Shown: positions 30,635 through 38,390 of the stretch, piece by piece | How the letters are laid out: the number at the start of each line of letters is the position of its first letter | Numbering within the stretch: the first letter of the stretch is position 1 | Virus record (IMG/VR): IMGVR_UViG_3300046804_005146 | Span: 17,509 to 81,508 of that record | DNA length: 64,000 nucleotides | Strand: one strand, 5' to 3' | Source of the DNA: a virus | Notes under the pieces: generated by a model | Seen by the model: only the letters and a program-made list of their open reading frames with translations | Databases searched by the model: none | Told to the model about the DNA's origin: nothing | Translations under genes and position numbers: made by a program

Positions 30635-30982
30635 ATGTCATATATTACTTTTATTGATAACACCGGTCGCAATATTATCGGTCAATTAAGTTCTGAAACT
30701 CCTAACACCATTACAGTTAAGAATCCGGTAATGGTTTTAGTTCAACCACAGCAAAATGGTCAACTATCAGTTCAATTGATTCCACTATTTTTGAATGAAT
30801 TTGTAAAAGCTGTAAATAATAGTAGAGAATTTAGCTTTACTTTTACTAAGTCATCTATTGCAATTGGTACAGATTTTTCTATTGATGATAGAATTCTTTC
30901 TCAATACGAAAAGCTTTTAAACTCAACTGCTAGAAAGCAAGAAGAAAAGGGACCAGAAGTTATTAAACTCTTTGATGAATAA
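30635..30982 (+). CDS. Hypothetical protein, 115 residues, downstream of gp43
   Basis: Starts MSYITFIDNTGRNIIGQLSSETPNTITVKNPVMVLVQP. The alternating beta pattern, with a G-x-L and a V-K-N-P turn, looks like a small beta-barrel (Sm-like) domain, followed by a helical C terminus. Proteins of this sort sit near gp43 in some marine T4-like phages, but I cannot name a function. An inverted repeat ATCTTA...TAAGAT lies just upstream of the ATG. Confidence 0.6.
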   Translation: MSYITFIDNTGRNIIGQLSSETPNTITVKNPVMVLVQPQQNGQLSVQLIPLFLNEFVKAVNNSREFSFTFTKSSIAIGTDFSIDDRILSQYEKLLNSTARKQEEKGPEVIKLFDE

Positions 30983-31003
30983 TTAAAAAAGAGCTGTAAT
31001 TTG

Positions 31004-31011
31004 AATAAATA
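31004..31011 (+). promoter_or_regulatory. Late-type promoter octamer AATAAATA
   Basis: Ends 5 nt before the ATG at 31017. With the terminator at 31271-31300 it frames a single late gene. Confidence 0.6.
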
Positions 31012-31016
31012 ATTGT

Positions 31017-31253
31017 ATGAGCTTACCAGTAAAATTAAACACAACAAAAGAATTAGTAGTTCGTCCAGCAGAAACAATTACTACCGATACATTAGTAATT
31101 GAAAGAATTGTTGACATTCCAGAAGAAAAATCAGTATTCGTATTTATCAGAGGTTTAGGCAGAGTTAAAGTCGCTGCCTTGAGTGATGCTAAATATGATG
31201 CCCCTCAATGGACCAATGAATCATTAGCTGCTGCAGTAGCTGCTCAATTCTAA
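31017..31253 (+). CDS. Hypothetical late protein, 78 residues, monocistronic
   Basis: Starts MSLPVKLNTTKELVVRPAETI; beta-rich, with a VFVFIRGLGRVKVAAL strand pair and a C-terminal Ala-rich helix (ESLAAAVAAQF). It has its own late-type promoter and strong terminator within the replication region, which suggests a separately expressed, perhaps abundant, small virion protein such as a head decoration protein. That role is a guess from size and expression set-up only. Confidence 0.6.
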   Translation: MSLPVKLNTTKELVVRPAETITTDTLVIERIVDIPEEKSVFVFIRGLGRVKVAALSDAKYDAPQWTNESLAAAVAAQF

Positions 31254-31270
31254 TAAAACCATAATTATTT

Positions 31271-31300
31271 AAACCGCCTCGAAAGAGGCGGTTTTTTTGT
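31271..31300 (+). terminator. Rho-independent terminator
   Basis: Stem AACCGCCTC / GAGGCGGTT with GAAA tetraloop, followed by a run of T. Ends the transcript of the 78-residue late gene. Confidence 0.92.
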
Positions 31301-31334
31301 GGTTGAATACCTGGAAATACAGTTTAATTATAGT

Positions 31335-31592
31335 ATGAACAAAAAACTATTAGCAGAAGAATTTAAGAGAGGTCAAACGGATGGGTTAGTAGGAACTGCA
31401 ATTGTAATGACCAAAATTATTAATGGTACTGATAAAGGTAACGGGGTTCTAGCTAATAAAGAGTTAGAAAAAATTCGTAGAGTATTTTTATCTTGGAGAG
31501 ATGTTATGATTGAAAACATGGATAAAAATAATGCAGTATCCAAGAGATTGACAGAAACACTTATCAATACTAAAAAGATAATGGATTCTTAA
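31335..31592 (+). CDS. Hypothetical protein, 85 residues
   Basis: Start at ATG 31335, preceded by TATAGT ending 1 nt upstream; the open frame continues upstream into the terminator, which excludes the earlier GTG at 31299. Helical protein with a KRGQTDGLVGTAIVMTKIINGTDKGNG segment and a Lys/Glu-rich remainder. No domain recognised. Lies just before uvsX. Confidence 0.6.
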   Translation: MNKKLLAEEFKRGQTDGLVGTAIVMTKIINGTDKGNGVLANKELEKIRRVFLSWRDVMIENMDKNNAVSKRLTETLINTKKIMDS

Positions 31593-31599
31593 TTTCTGT

Positions 31600-31615
31600 A
31601 CGCTATAATTAGCGT
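31600..31615 (+). promoter_or_regulatory. uvsX promoter: TATAAT inside a perfect 16-bp inverted repeat
   Basis: ACGCTA-TAAT-TAGCGT. The -10 hexamer TATAAT (31604-31609) lies inside the palindrome and ends 6 nt before the uvsX ATG. The symmetry could be an operator or an RNA hairpin at the start of the message. Confidence 0.5.
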
Positions 31616-32713
31616 ATGGAAAAAGACATTGACGAAATTTTAGGTGAAATAGATAAGATTAATCCGTATGCTTCCTATCTTAATGAAGGAGCATTATCTA
31701 ATGTAGATGGTTGGATTGACACAGGGTCAATGGTCTTGAACGGATTAGTTTCTGGTTCCCTCTTCGGAGGTGTACCTAAGAGTAGACTTACAATGTTTGC
31801 AGGGCCGTCTATGACTGGTAAGTCTTATATTGTTCAAAAAATTCTAGCAGCAGCTCAAAAAGACGGTTTAGTTCCTGTTATCTTTGATAGTGAAAATGCA
31901 ATTGATAAAGACGGAGCTGCTGCTCTTGGTTTAGATACTAGTAGAGTAAAATATGTTCCTACTTTTAGTATTGAAGAGTGTAGAAACACCATTTACAACT
32001 TTTTAACTAAAGCTAAAGAGAAGGGACAAACAGGTAAATTCATTATTGCAATTGATTCACTAGGTAATATGGAGAGTGAATTGCAGATCAACAGAATGGA
32101 AAAGCAGAGTACCAGTGCAGATATGGGCAGTAGAGCTAAAGCAGTTAAGTCTTTACTTAGAACTTGCACTCAGTTAGCTGCTATTACCAAGACTACTATA
32201 CTTTGCACTAATCATATCTACGAAGATCCTAGTGCAATGTTCCCGTCATTAGTAAAAGAGATGCCAGGTGGTAGAGCTGCAGTGTATTTACCATCTGTAA
32301 CAGTACAACTTGCAAGAAAGCCAATGAAAGAAGACAATCATATTGATTCTAAACTTGCAGTTGGTCAAAAAAGTTACCCCGGTGTTATTTTACGTGCATT
32401 AACTGCTAAGAATCGGTTTGTTAAACAGTATCTAGAAGGTGAGATGTATCTAAGTTTTGAAAGTGGTTTAGCTAAGTACTACGGTCTTCTAGAACTTGCA
32501 GTTGGGTTTGGTGTGTTGCAACAGTCTGGTAGTACATATACCAAAGCTGACGGTGAAAAGATCGGTCAATACGGTAGATGGAAAGATGATACTGAAATCT
32601 GGGACAAGTATATTGTACCTGGTATTGAAGATAAGATTAAAGTAGAGTGGAAATATGGTCAAAACAATAGTCAGAGAGACGAAGTGCCTGATGAGGTGGA
32701 AGAAAATGAATAA
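31616..32713 (+). CDS. uvsX: UvsX RecA-like recombinase
   Basis: 365 residues (T4 UvsX is 391). LTMFAGPSMTGKSYIVQKIL is Walker A, LVPVIFDSENAID has the catalytic-Glu strand, and FIIAIDSLGNMESE is Walker B. MGSRAKAVKSLLRTCTQLAAITKTTILCTNH resembles the L1/motif 3 region of RecA-type proteins, and the C terminus is acidic (DEVPDEVEENE). It drives strand exchange with UvsY and gp32. It overlaps queC by 8 nt. Confidence 0.95.
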   Translation: MEKDIDEILGEIDKINPYASYLNEGALSNVDGWIDTGSMVLNGLVSGSLFGGVPKSRLTMFAGPSMTGKSYIVQKILAAAQKDGLVPVIFDSENAIDKDGAAALGLDTSRVKYVPTFSIEECRNTIYNFLTKAKEKGQTGKFIIAIDSLGNMESELQINRMEKQSTSADMGSRAKAVKSLLRTCTQLAAITKTTILCTNHIYEDPSAMFPSLVKEMPGGRAAVYLPSVTVQLARKPMKEDNHIDSKLAVGQKSYPGVILRALTAKNRFVKQYLEGEMYLSFESGLAKYYGLLELAVGFGVLQQSGSTYTKADGEKIGQYGRWKDDTEIWDKYIVPGIEDKIKVEWKYGQNNSQRDEVPDEVEENE

Positions 32714-33473
32714 TATATTGAACGAAACAAAAAAGTTAGTATTATCTTTTAGCGGTGGTATGGATTCAACTGTACTACTTTATATGGCAGCTAATATGGG
32801 TTATAATGACATTTATACCTTATCGTTTAATTACGGTCAAAGGCACCATAAAGAGCTTAAATGCATGAAGAAACAACTTAAGACTATTACTAAAAAGTAC
32901 CCTGATGTTAAAGTGAGTAATAAAATTGTAGATGTTTCGTATATTAAGGATATTGCTATTAATTCATCATTAACTAACCATGCATTAGCTAATCCAAACG
33001 TCAAAGAAATGGCAGGAGATGCTCAACCAGTATCATATGTGCCATTTAGAAATATGATGTTTTTATCTATTGCATGCTCTTATGCAGAATCAGTAGGATG
33101 TGATGATGTATGGTATGGAGCTGCTCAAGCAGATTCTTTAGCAGGTTATTGGGACGGTAGTCAAGAGTTTATAGCTTCTGTAAATGAAACTATTTCTCTT
33201 AATAGAAAAAGTAAGATTAAAATATCTGCACCTCTTTTAGTAATGTCGAAAAAGAGAATAGTAGAAGAAGGTATTAAATTAGGTGTTAACTTTGAAGACA
33301 CTTGGACATGCTATTCAAACAGAGATGATGGATTAGCAGATGCTGATACACCGTCAAGTAGTTTAAGATTACGTGGTTTTATAGAAGCAGGTTATCGTGA
33401 CCCTATTCAATACGTTCAACAAAAGAAGTTAAACGAGATTTATAAGCAAAAAGATTGTAAATCAATAACCTAA
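32706..33473 (+). CDS. queC: 7-cyano-7-deazaguanine synthase QueC
   Basis: 255 residues from ATG 32706, which overlaps the uvsX stop and begins just before the conserved core. LVLSFSGGMDSTVLLYMAA is the PP-loop ATP site, IYTLSFNYGQRHHKEL follows, and VPFRNMMFLSIACSYAE is the conserved VPxRN block. The C-terminal zinc region is unusual: TCYSNRDDGLADADTPSSS keeps one Cys, but the CGxCxxC part is replaced. QueC makes preQ0 from 7-carboxy-7-deazaguanine, ATP and ammonia. Confidence 0.92.
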   Translation: MNNILNETKKLVLSFSGGMDSTVLLYMAANMGYNDIYTLSFNYGQRHHKELKCMKKQLKTITKKYPDVKVSNKIVDVSYIKDIAINSSLTNHALANPNVKEMAGDAQPVSYVPFRNMMFLSIACSYAESVGCDDVWYGAAQADSLAGYWDGSQEFIASVNETISLNRKSKIKISAPLLVMSKKRIVEEGIKLGVNFEDTWTCYSNRDDGLADADTPSSSLRLRGFIEAGYRDPIQYVQQKKLNEIYKQKDCKSIT

Positions 33474-34820
33474 ACCGTATTTACGATCTACACGGTGGTT
33501 ATTCTGTTGTTTACGTCTAAAAGCTTCTACCATTTGTTTGTTTATTTGTTCGTTAGATAGCTTTATGACAACCTCAACAGGTTTATTTTGAGTTTGTGGT
33601 TTAACTTTTTGCATACATTTAGAACATTTGCAACCATGTACACATGGTATTTCTTCTTCATCTTCTGAATCCCAATCAGAAGACCCGCCACTGACTCTGT
33701 AACGTCTATCATTATCATCATCTTTAAAGAAGTCATCACTATCTTCTAGATCTTCAGTCTCTGGTTCTGGTGGTAATTCTTCGATATCACCTGGTTCTTC
33801 AGGGATTTTAGAATAATCTGGTTCAGTAGAAAATACTTTTGGTGGGGTTTCTCCCTTTTTAGGTTCTTTTGTTATATCATAAACAAAGATTTCACCAACA
33901 TTTTCTGGCTTTATTTGATCAATAGTAATATCACCACTACCAACCCCCTTTAGGTTAATTCTGTACTGATAATTACCTACTTCAGCTTCAAATATATTAA
34001 AACCACTTACGCCTCTCATTAAAAACTTTATTTCATCATCTGGTTGCAGATTTTTCTTCAATGTATCGTAAGCGTCTGTACCAGGTGTAAACTTTGTAGG
34101 TTCCTTTTCAGTAGCTACATCTATCACTTCTTCTCTTGTAGATAAATCTCTTTTACCAGTTTCTGGATTTATAGGTTTATTTTTAGCTGGAGTAAGCTCT
34201 CTTAAAGCAGCAGCAGTATTTAAAAATACTACCAATCTACTATCATCATACCCTTCTTCTTTTTCTTCGATATAATTATTAAACTCTTTATGAATATCTT
34301 CTAAAAATTTAGAAGGATCTTTTTGAGATACAATCATCTTATCAAACAAATGATTTACATCTGTACCAAACATTTTTCTGGTAAAGATTAACTTTGCACT
34401 TTCTATATCATCTAAATTTAAATCCTTTATTTTTAAATTCTTTTGATCATTCCCTTTAAGTTTAAATTCATATCTATTACTACCAAAACGAACAAAATAA
34501 ACAGTATCACCATCTTCATCTACATCTCTAACTAGCCTTTTTTCAGGCTTTTCCATAGAAACTACATCAGTTAAAGCTTCTTCTGGTGAAATGTCTCTTT
34601 CCGTCTTATAATCATTTGGTAAGTCTTCTATATGTTTGTCTTGAAGAAACTGGTAAAATAATAGTCTAGCATCTCTATAAGGAGTACCAATATTGAGCTT
34701 CTTCATCTTGCTCATTGCATTTTTTAATATAGGAGCAGTATTTTCATTTAAAATGGTATATGCAGATTCATTCAAAACAGCAGTTTTTTGAACCCAGCTA
34801 CAACTAAATAGACTATTCAT
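33462..34820 (-). CDS. Large acidic hypothetical protein with LxE leader and Cys-rich segment
   Basis: 452 residues. It begins MNSLFSCSWVQKTAVLNESAYTILNEN, with two possible L-N-E sites (residues 16-18 and 25-27). The middle has repeated short beta motifs (YFVRFGSNRYEFKLKGND and KFLMRGVSGFNIFEAE / YQYRINLKGVGSGDITI), suggesting a duplicated domain. A long acidic linker follows (EELPPEPETEDLEDSDDF), then a CVHGCKCSKC cluster able to bind zinc. ATTAAATA ends 7 nt before the ATG. The late-type promoter and minus orientation match the internal-protein genes. Function unknown. Confidence 0.6.
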   Translation of the reverse strand: MNSLFSCSWVQKTAVLNESAYTILNENTAPILKNAMSKMKKLNIGTPYRDARLLFYQFLQDKHIEDLPNDYKTERDISPEEALTDVVSMEKPEKRLVRDVDEDGDTVYFVRFGSNRYEFKLKGNDQKNLKIKDLNLDDIESAKLIFTRKMFGTDVNHLFDKMIVSQKDPSKFLEDIHKEFNNYIEEKEEGYDDSRLVVFLNTAAALRELTPAKNKPINPETGKRDLSTREEVIDVATEKEPTKFTPGTDAYDTLKKNLQPDDEIKFLMRGVSGFNIFEAEVGNYQYRINLKGVGSGDITIDQIKPENVGEIFVYDITKEPKKGETPPKVFSTEPDYSKIPEEPGDIEELPPEPETEDLEDSDDFFKDDDNDRRYRVSGGSSDWDSEDEEEIPCVHGCKCSKCMQKVKPQTQNKPVEVVIKLSNEQINKQMVEAFRRKQQNNHRVDRKYGLGY

Positions 34821-34827
34821 ATGTTAA

Positions 34828-34835
34828 TATTTAAT
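34828..34835 (-). promoter_or_regulatory. Late-type promoter octamer ATTAAATA (minus)
   Basis: Ends 7 nt before the ATG at 34820. Confidence 0.4.
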
Positions 34836-34864
34836 GCTGATCTTGATTTAAATTAGAGGTTGTC

Positions 34865-34870
34865 TATAAT
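34865..34870 (+). promoter_or_regulatory. TATAAT promoter element
   Basis: Ends 6 nt before the amidotransferase ATG at 34877. Probably drives the three overlapping genes to 36683. Confidence 0.55.
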
Positions 34871-34876
34871 TATGAT

Positions 34877-35539
34877 ATGTGTGGAATCTATGGTAGCACA
34901 AAGGTAAGTAAGTTTGAAATACTTGATCAAGCTAACAGACAGAGAGGTAATTTTGCATCAGGTATATATTACAGTGATGGTAAAAGCTATGATTTTCAGA
35001 AAACAGAAGGAAGCTTTAATTGGAACAAAATACCTTTAGAAGAAGGTCTAGTTTACTTAGGCCATAATCAAGCACCTACATCCACTGAACGTGTGTTTAA
35101 AGAGCATAACAGCCATCCTTTTGTTAGAGATAACTGGATTGTAGCTCATAACGGAGTGTTAACCAATTTTGAAGAACTTAAAAGAGACTATATACCAGAT
35201 CATGAAAATGTAGTTGATAGTAGTATAATTCCAGCATTACTACTAATGTTTGAACAAAAAGCAGATGATTGTACATCTCAAGAAAAAGAACAAAATGTTA
35301 TTAAAACAGTGTTAGAATTGTTAGAAGGTACGTTCGGTCTATGGATAGTTAATTTGAGGACTTTAAACATTTATATTACTAGACAAGGTAGTACACTATT
35401 CTATGATCATAATAGTTTTAGTTCAGTAAAAGGAACTGATTTTAAAGAAATCGAAGAAGGTAGTTTATATAGATTTAACAAAAAGGGTGTAACTAAAGTA
35501 GGTACCTTTAAATCTAAATCACCATTTTTAGAATTATGA
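34877..35539 (+). CDS. Class II glutamine amidotransferase
   Basis: 220 residues. It begins MCGIYGSTK with Cys2 as the N-terminal nucleophile; RQRGNFASGI, GHNQAPTS and HNGVLTNFEEL are the conserved blocks of Ntn glutaminases. It is a stand-alone domain that would supply ammonia to a partner enzyme. queC lies 1.4 kb upstream, and fused amidotransferase-QueC proteins are known in phages that put 2'-deoxyarchaeosine in DNA, so QueC or preQ0 is a plausible partner; this is inference. It overlaps the GNAT gene downstream by 4 nt. Confidence 0.85.
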   Translation: MCGIYGSTKVSKFEILDQANRQRGNFASGIYYSDGKSYDFQKTEGSFNWNKIPLEEGLVYLGHNQAPTSTERVFKEHNSHPFVRDNWIVAHNGVLTNFEELKRDYIPDHENVVDSSIIPALLLMFEQKADDCTSQEKEQNVIKTVLELLEGTFGLWIVNLRTLNIYITRQGSTLFYDHNSFSSVKGTDFKEIEEGSLYRFNKKGVTKVGTFKSKSPFLEL

Positions 35540-36006
35540 CATACGAATATTGTTACGAACCATCTCAGTCAGATAAAATGAAGATGATGGAATTCATTTA
35601 CAAGAATACAGATTCTTTTATTTTGAATACATTCGGTTATCTGTGGGAGTCAAGAAACTGGTGGGAAACATTTCCAGTTCAATTAGTGAAAATTGATAGT
35701 GACATTATTTGTTTGCATGCCTATACTAAAAATAATAAAGCTCCTGGATTAATGAAAACTTACTACGTTGTAACTCATAAAGCTTTTAGAGGTCAAGGGT
35801 TAGCTAAAAAACTGACAATTCAATCTATAAGAGATAGCCAGTATGATTGTGAAAATTATTTTGTAAATTCAGAAGAAAATAGCCCCGGTGTAAGTTTTTA
35901 TAAAAAACTTTTCAACGACAATTACACGATGACTAAGAACGAATTTGGTACTTTAGATTACAATTTTCAAGCACCGATTAAGACATTATTATTAGAACAC
36001 GCATGA
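35536..36006 (+). CDS. GNAT family acetyltransferase
   Basis: 156 residues. TYYVVTHKAFRGQGLAKKLTIQSI carries the (R/Q)-x-x-G-x-G/A acetyl-CoA loop (RGQGLA), and NYFVNSEENSPGVSFYKKLF matches the C-terminal N-x-x-A/G-x-x-x-Y/F block. The acceptor is unknown. Overlapping starts and stops (ATGA on both sides) tie it to the amidotransferase and the glycosyltransferase, suggesting one modification pathway. Confidence 0.8.
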   Translation: MTYEYCYEPSQSDKMKMMEFIYKNTDSFILNTFGYLWESRNWWETFPVQLVKIDSDIICLHAYTKNNKAPGLMKTYYVVTHKAFRGQGLAKKLTIQSIRDSQYDCENYFVNSEENSPGVSFYKKLFNDNYTMTKNEFGTLDYNFQAPIKTLLLEHA

Positions 36007-36683
36007 ATAAGCTAATCATTTACACAGTATCAGCTAAACCTAACGATAAAATAGGTAAAACCCCTATTGCTAAATCACTAGATGACCATTATTTTGATTT
36101 CAAAGCTAATAATACAGAATCACTGTCAAAAGTATATAATAAAGCCATAGAACATTACTCTCAAAAAGATTACACATATCTAGTTTTAGTCCATGATGAT
36201 GTTTATATTAATTGTAAAGATTTTTATCAAAGAGTAGAAAAATATCTAAACACATACACTGTATTTGGATTAGCGGGAAATACAGAAGCAACCATAACAG
36301 AGCCAACTTTATGGCATTTAATGGGTGGTAGACATGAACTAGTTGGTTGTGTTGCTCACGGTACCCCGGAAAAATATTATTACACTTCTTTCGGACCATT
36401 ACCAAAAAGAGCATTAATGATTGACGGTGTAATGATTGGTATTAATCTTAAAAAATTACCAAAGCAAGTTAGATTTGATGAGAATTGCCCAGCAAGATTT
36501 CATTTTTATGATTTAATTTTCTCAATGGAATGCGCTCTTAACAAAGTGCCAGTTGGAGTAGTGGATGTACCTATCATTCATGAATCACCTGGCTTGAGAG
36601 AGTATACAGATGAATGGAAAAAAGGTCAGGAATACTTTTTAACCAAGTATAATAAATTTAAAGGCAAGACTTTAAGACTTTGA
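36003..36683 (+). CDS. Glycosyltransferase, GT2-like
   Basis: 226 residues. TYLVLVHDDVYIN has the acidic metal motif (HDD) used by many small phage transferases, preceded by SLSKVYNKAIEHY. A FGLAGNTEATI strand follows, then RALMIDGVMIGIN and a late VVDVPIIHESPG with the conserved His. Third gene of the amidotransferase-GNAT operon. Same fold class as the genes at 3967 and 5935 but separate from that cluster. Confidence 0.75.
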   Translation: MNKLIIYTVSAKPNDKIGKTPIAKSLDDHYFDFKANNTESLSKVYNKAIEHYSQKDYTYLVLVHDDVYINCKDFYQRVEKYLNTYTVFGLAGNTEATITEPTLWHLMGGRHELVGCVAHGTPEKYYYTSFGPLPKRALMIDGVMIGINLKKLPKQVRFDENCPARFHFYDLIFSMECALNKVPVGVVDVPIIHESPGLREYTDEWKKGQEYFLTKYNKFKGKTLRL

Positions 36684-36700
36684 TTGTCTAATATTGTATC

Positions 36701-36706
36701 TATAAT
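36701..36706 (+). promoter_or_regulatory. TATAAT promoter element for gp41
   Basis: Ends 5 nt before the ATG at 36712. Confidence 0.5.
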
Positions 36707-36711
36707 AAAGT

Positions 36712-38040
36712 ATGGATTTGAAACTGAATCTAGATGAGTATGAAAATGTGATTGTATATAAATCACTTACAGATGATAGATATTTGGCTACTATTATAGG
36801 TCATATTAATCCTTCTTACTTTAAAGACAAAAATATTAAGCATATCTTTGAAATTATTAAGTCATTTTACTTAAAACGCAATGCAGTACCTACTATAACT
36901 GAACTAAAATCATATATCAATAGTGGTGAACTTAAAGAAGCTTTTAAAGTAGTTATACGTAATTTTTCTAATATAGATAAAAACTTAAATCCAGAAGAAT
37001 TAATTGAAAATACAGAGAGATACTTAAAAGAAAGAGCTATTTACCATACAATGTTGGATATTGCTGAAGATGTTGGAAATGGTAAAATAGATACAGGGTT
37101 TATTTTAGATAAATTTGAAAAAAGTTGCAATGTCAATTTAAAGACTGATGTTGGCTTAGATTTGTTTAAAAACTTTGATAAAGTTGTAGATGACTTAAAC
37201 GTTGCTCAACCTGTAATATCTAGTGGGTGGGGTTGGTTAGATGAAAAACTAGATGGAGGTTTTCTTCAAAATGGTAGAGCAATTTATATTTTTGCAGGTG
37301 AGACTAACGTTGGTAAGAGTATCTTTCTTGGAAACATAGCTAGTAATATTGCATTGCAAGGTAAAACAGTACTACTCATATCACTAGAAATGAGTGAGTT
37401 AATTTACGCAAGAAGACTATCATCTAACATTACGAAGATACCTATCAGAGAGTTGAAGTCAGAGGTAACTACCTTGAAGCAGCAAATAGACGAGGTTAGT
37501 CAAGAAAATCCTAATTGCAAAATTCTTATTAAAGAGTTTCCTCCAAGTACAGTTACTTCAAATCAAATTAAATCTTTTATAACTGGTATTTTAACTAAAG
37601 GTGTAAAAATTGATGCTGTTGTGTTGGATTACGTCAATCTACTTAAAGGTAACTCAGGGGTCAATAGTTACGAGAGAATTAAAGAAGTTACCGAACAAGT
37701 TAGAGCTTTAAGTTATGTTTTTAATTGCCCGTTTATTACAGCAACTCAATTGAATAGATCTGGGTATGATGTCAATAACCCAGGTCTTGAAACAATCGGT
37801 GAAAGTATAGGGTTAGCAGCTACTGCTGATGTTATTATTAGTATCTTTCAAGATGATGAAGACAAGGAGCTCGGGGTAGTCAAGATTGGTATGATGAAAA
37901 ATCGTTTCGGTGCTAATTTTGGAACTGTTTCAATGAAAATAGATTATAGTACATTGACTATTACAGAAGATGAAAGTCTTAATCAAGATGGAGATATGGA
38001 CGATTTGAATAGTACTCTTCAAAAATTGAGTAAAAGTTGA
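36712..38040 (+). CDS. 41: Replicative DNA helicase gp41 (DnaB-like)
   Basis: 442 residues (T4 gp41 is 475). After an N-terminal helical domain, GWGWLDEKLDGGFLQNG leads into YIFAGETNVGKSIFLGNIA (Walker A). VLLISLEMSELIYARRL is the DnaB motif 1a, and KIDAVVLDYVNLL is Walker B. ITATQLNRSGYD and KNRFGANFGTVSMKIDYSTL complete the RecA-type core. 5'-3' fork helicase, loaded by gp59 and partnered with gp61. Confidence 0.95.
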   Translation: MDLKLNLDEYENVIVYKSLTDDRYLATIIGHINPSYFKDKNIKHIFEIIKSFYLKRNAVPTITELKSYINSGELKEAFKVVIRNFSNIDKNLNPEELIENTERYLKERAIYHTMLDIAEDVGNGKIDTGFILDKFEKSCNVNLKTDVGLDLFKNFDKVVDDLNVAQPVISSGWGWLDEKLDGGFLQNGRAIYIFAGETNVGKSIFLGNIASNIALQGKTVLLISLEMSELIYARRLSSNITKIPIRELKSEVTTLKQQIDEVSQENPNCKILIKEFPPSTVTSNQIKSFITGILTKGVKIDAVVLDYVNLLKGNSGVNSYERIKEVTEQVRALSYVFNCPFITATQLNRSGYDVNNPGLETIGESIGLAATADVIISIFQDDEDKELGVVKIGMMKNRFGANFGTVSMKIDYSTLTITEDESLNQDGDMDDLNSTLQKLSKS

Positions 38041-38048
38041 ATATGTGG

Positions 38049-38073
38049 GAGCTTAACTAAATAGTTAAAGCTC
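38049..38073 (+). promoter_or_regulatory. Inverted repeat upstream of the gp33-position gene
   Basis: GAGCTTAACT and AGTTAAAGCTC pair around an AAAT loop with one bulged base. It lies 8 nt after the gp41 stop and 2 nt before the next ATG. No T-run follows, so it looks more like a regulatory or processing hairpin than a terminator. An ACTAAATA late-like octamer lies within it. Confidence 0.45.
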
Positions 38074-38075
38074 AT

Positions 38076-38372
38076 ATGTCAAGAGAACAAGATTTAATGC
38101 GAATGCCGCATGCTTTTATTGAAGATGAAGAGCTATCCCATGCATTTTATTCTTTTTGCACATTTTGTTACTTGTATTACGGTAAAAAGATAAATTTTGC
38201 TACTATCTTTACAAAGATATTACAAGAAGAAAAACTAAAAACTCTATATAAAATGTCAATTGCTGAGCCTAGCGATTTTGAAGCATTGAAAATTTTTATA
38301 ATGTTTGAGCCTTCAATTACTAAAAGCAAATACATTACAAAAATAATTAATAAAGGTCAGATTTTTAAGTAA
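38076..38372 (+). CDS. Hypothetical protein in the position of late co-activator gp33
   Basis: 98 residues, helical, starting MSREQDLMRMPHAFIEDEELSHAFY. The gene order here (this gene, gp59, gp32) matches T4 33-59-32 in transcription order, and the size is near that of T4 gp33 (112). I see no direct sequence likeness to T4 gp33 and no LDFLL-type clamp-binding end; it ends IINKGQIFK. The assignment is by position only. Confidence 0.5.
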   Translation: MSREQDLMRMPHAFIEDEELSHAFYSFCTFCYLYYGKKINFATIFTKILQEEKLKTLYKMSIAEPSDFEALKIFIMFEPSITKSKYITKIINKGQIFK

Positions 38373-38379
38373 AACACTC

Positions 38380-38385
38380 TATAAT
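38380..38385 (+). promoter_or_regulatory. TATAAT promoter element for gp59
   Basis: Ends 5 nt before the GTG at 38391. Confidence 0.5.
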
Positions 38386-38390
38386 TAGGT

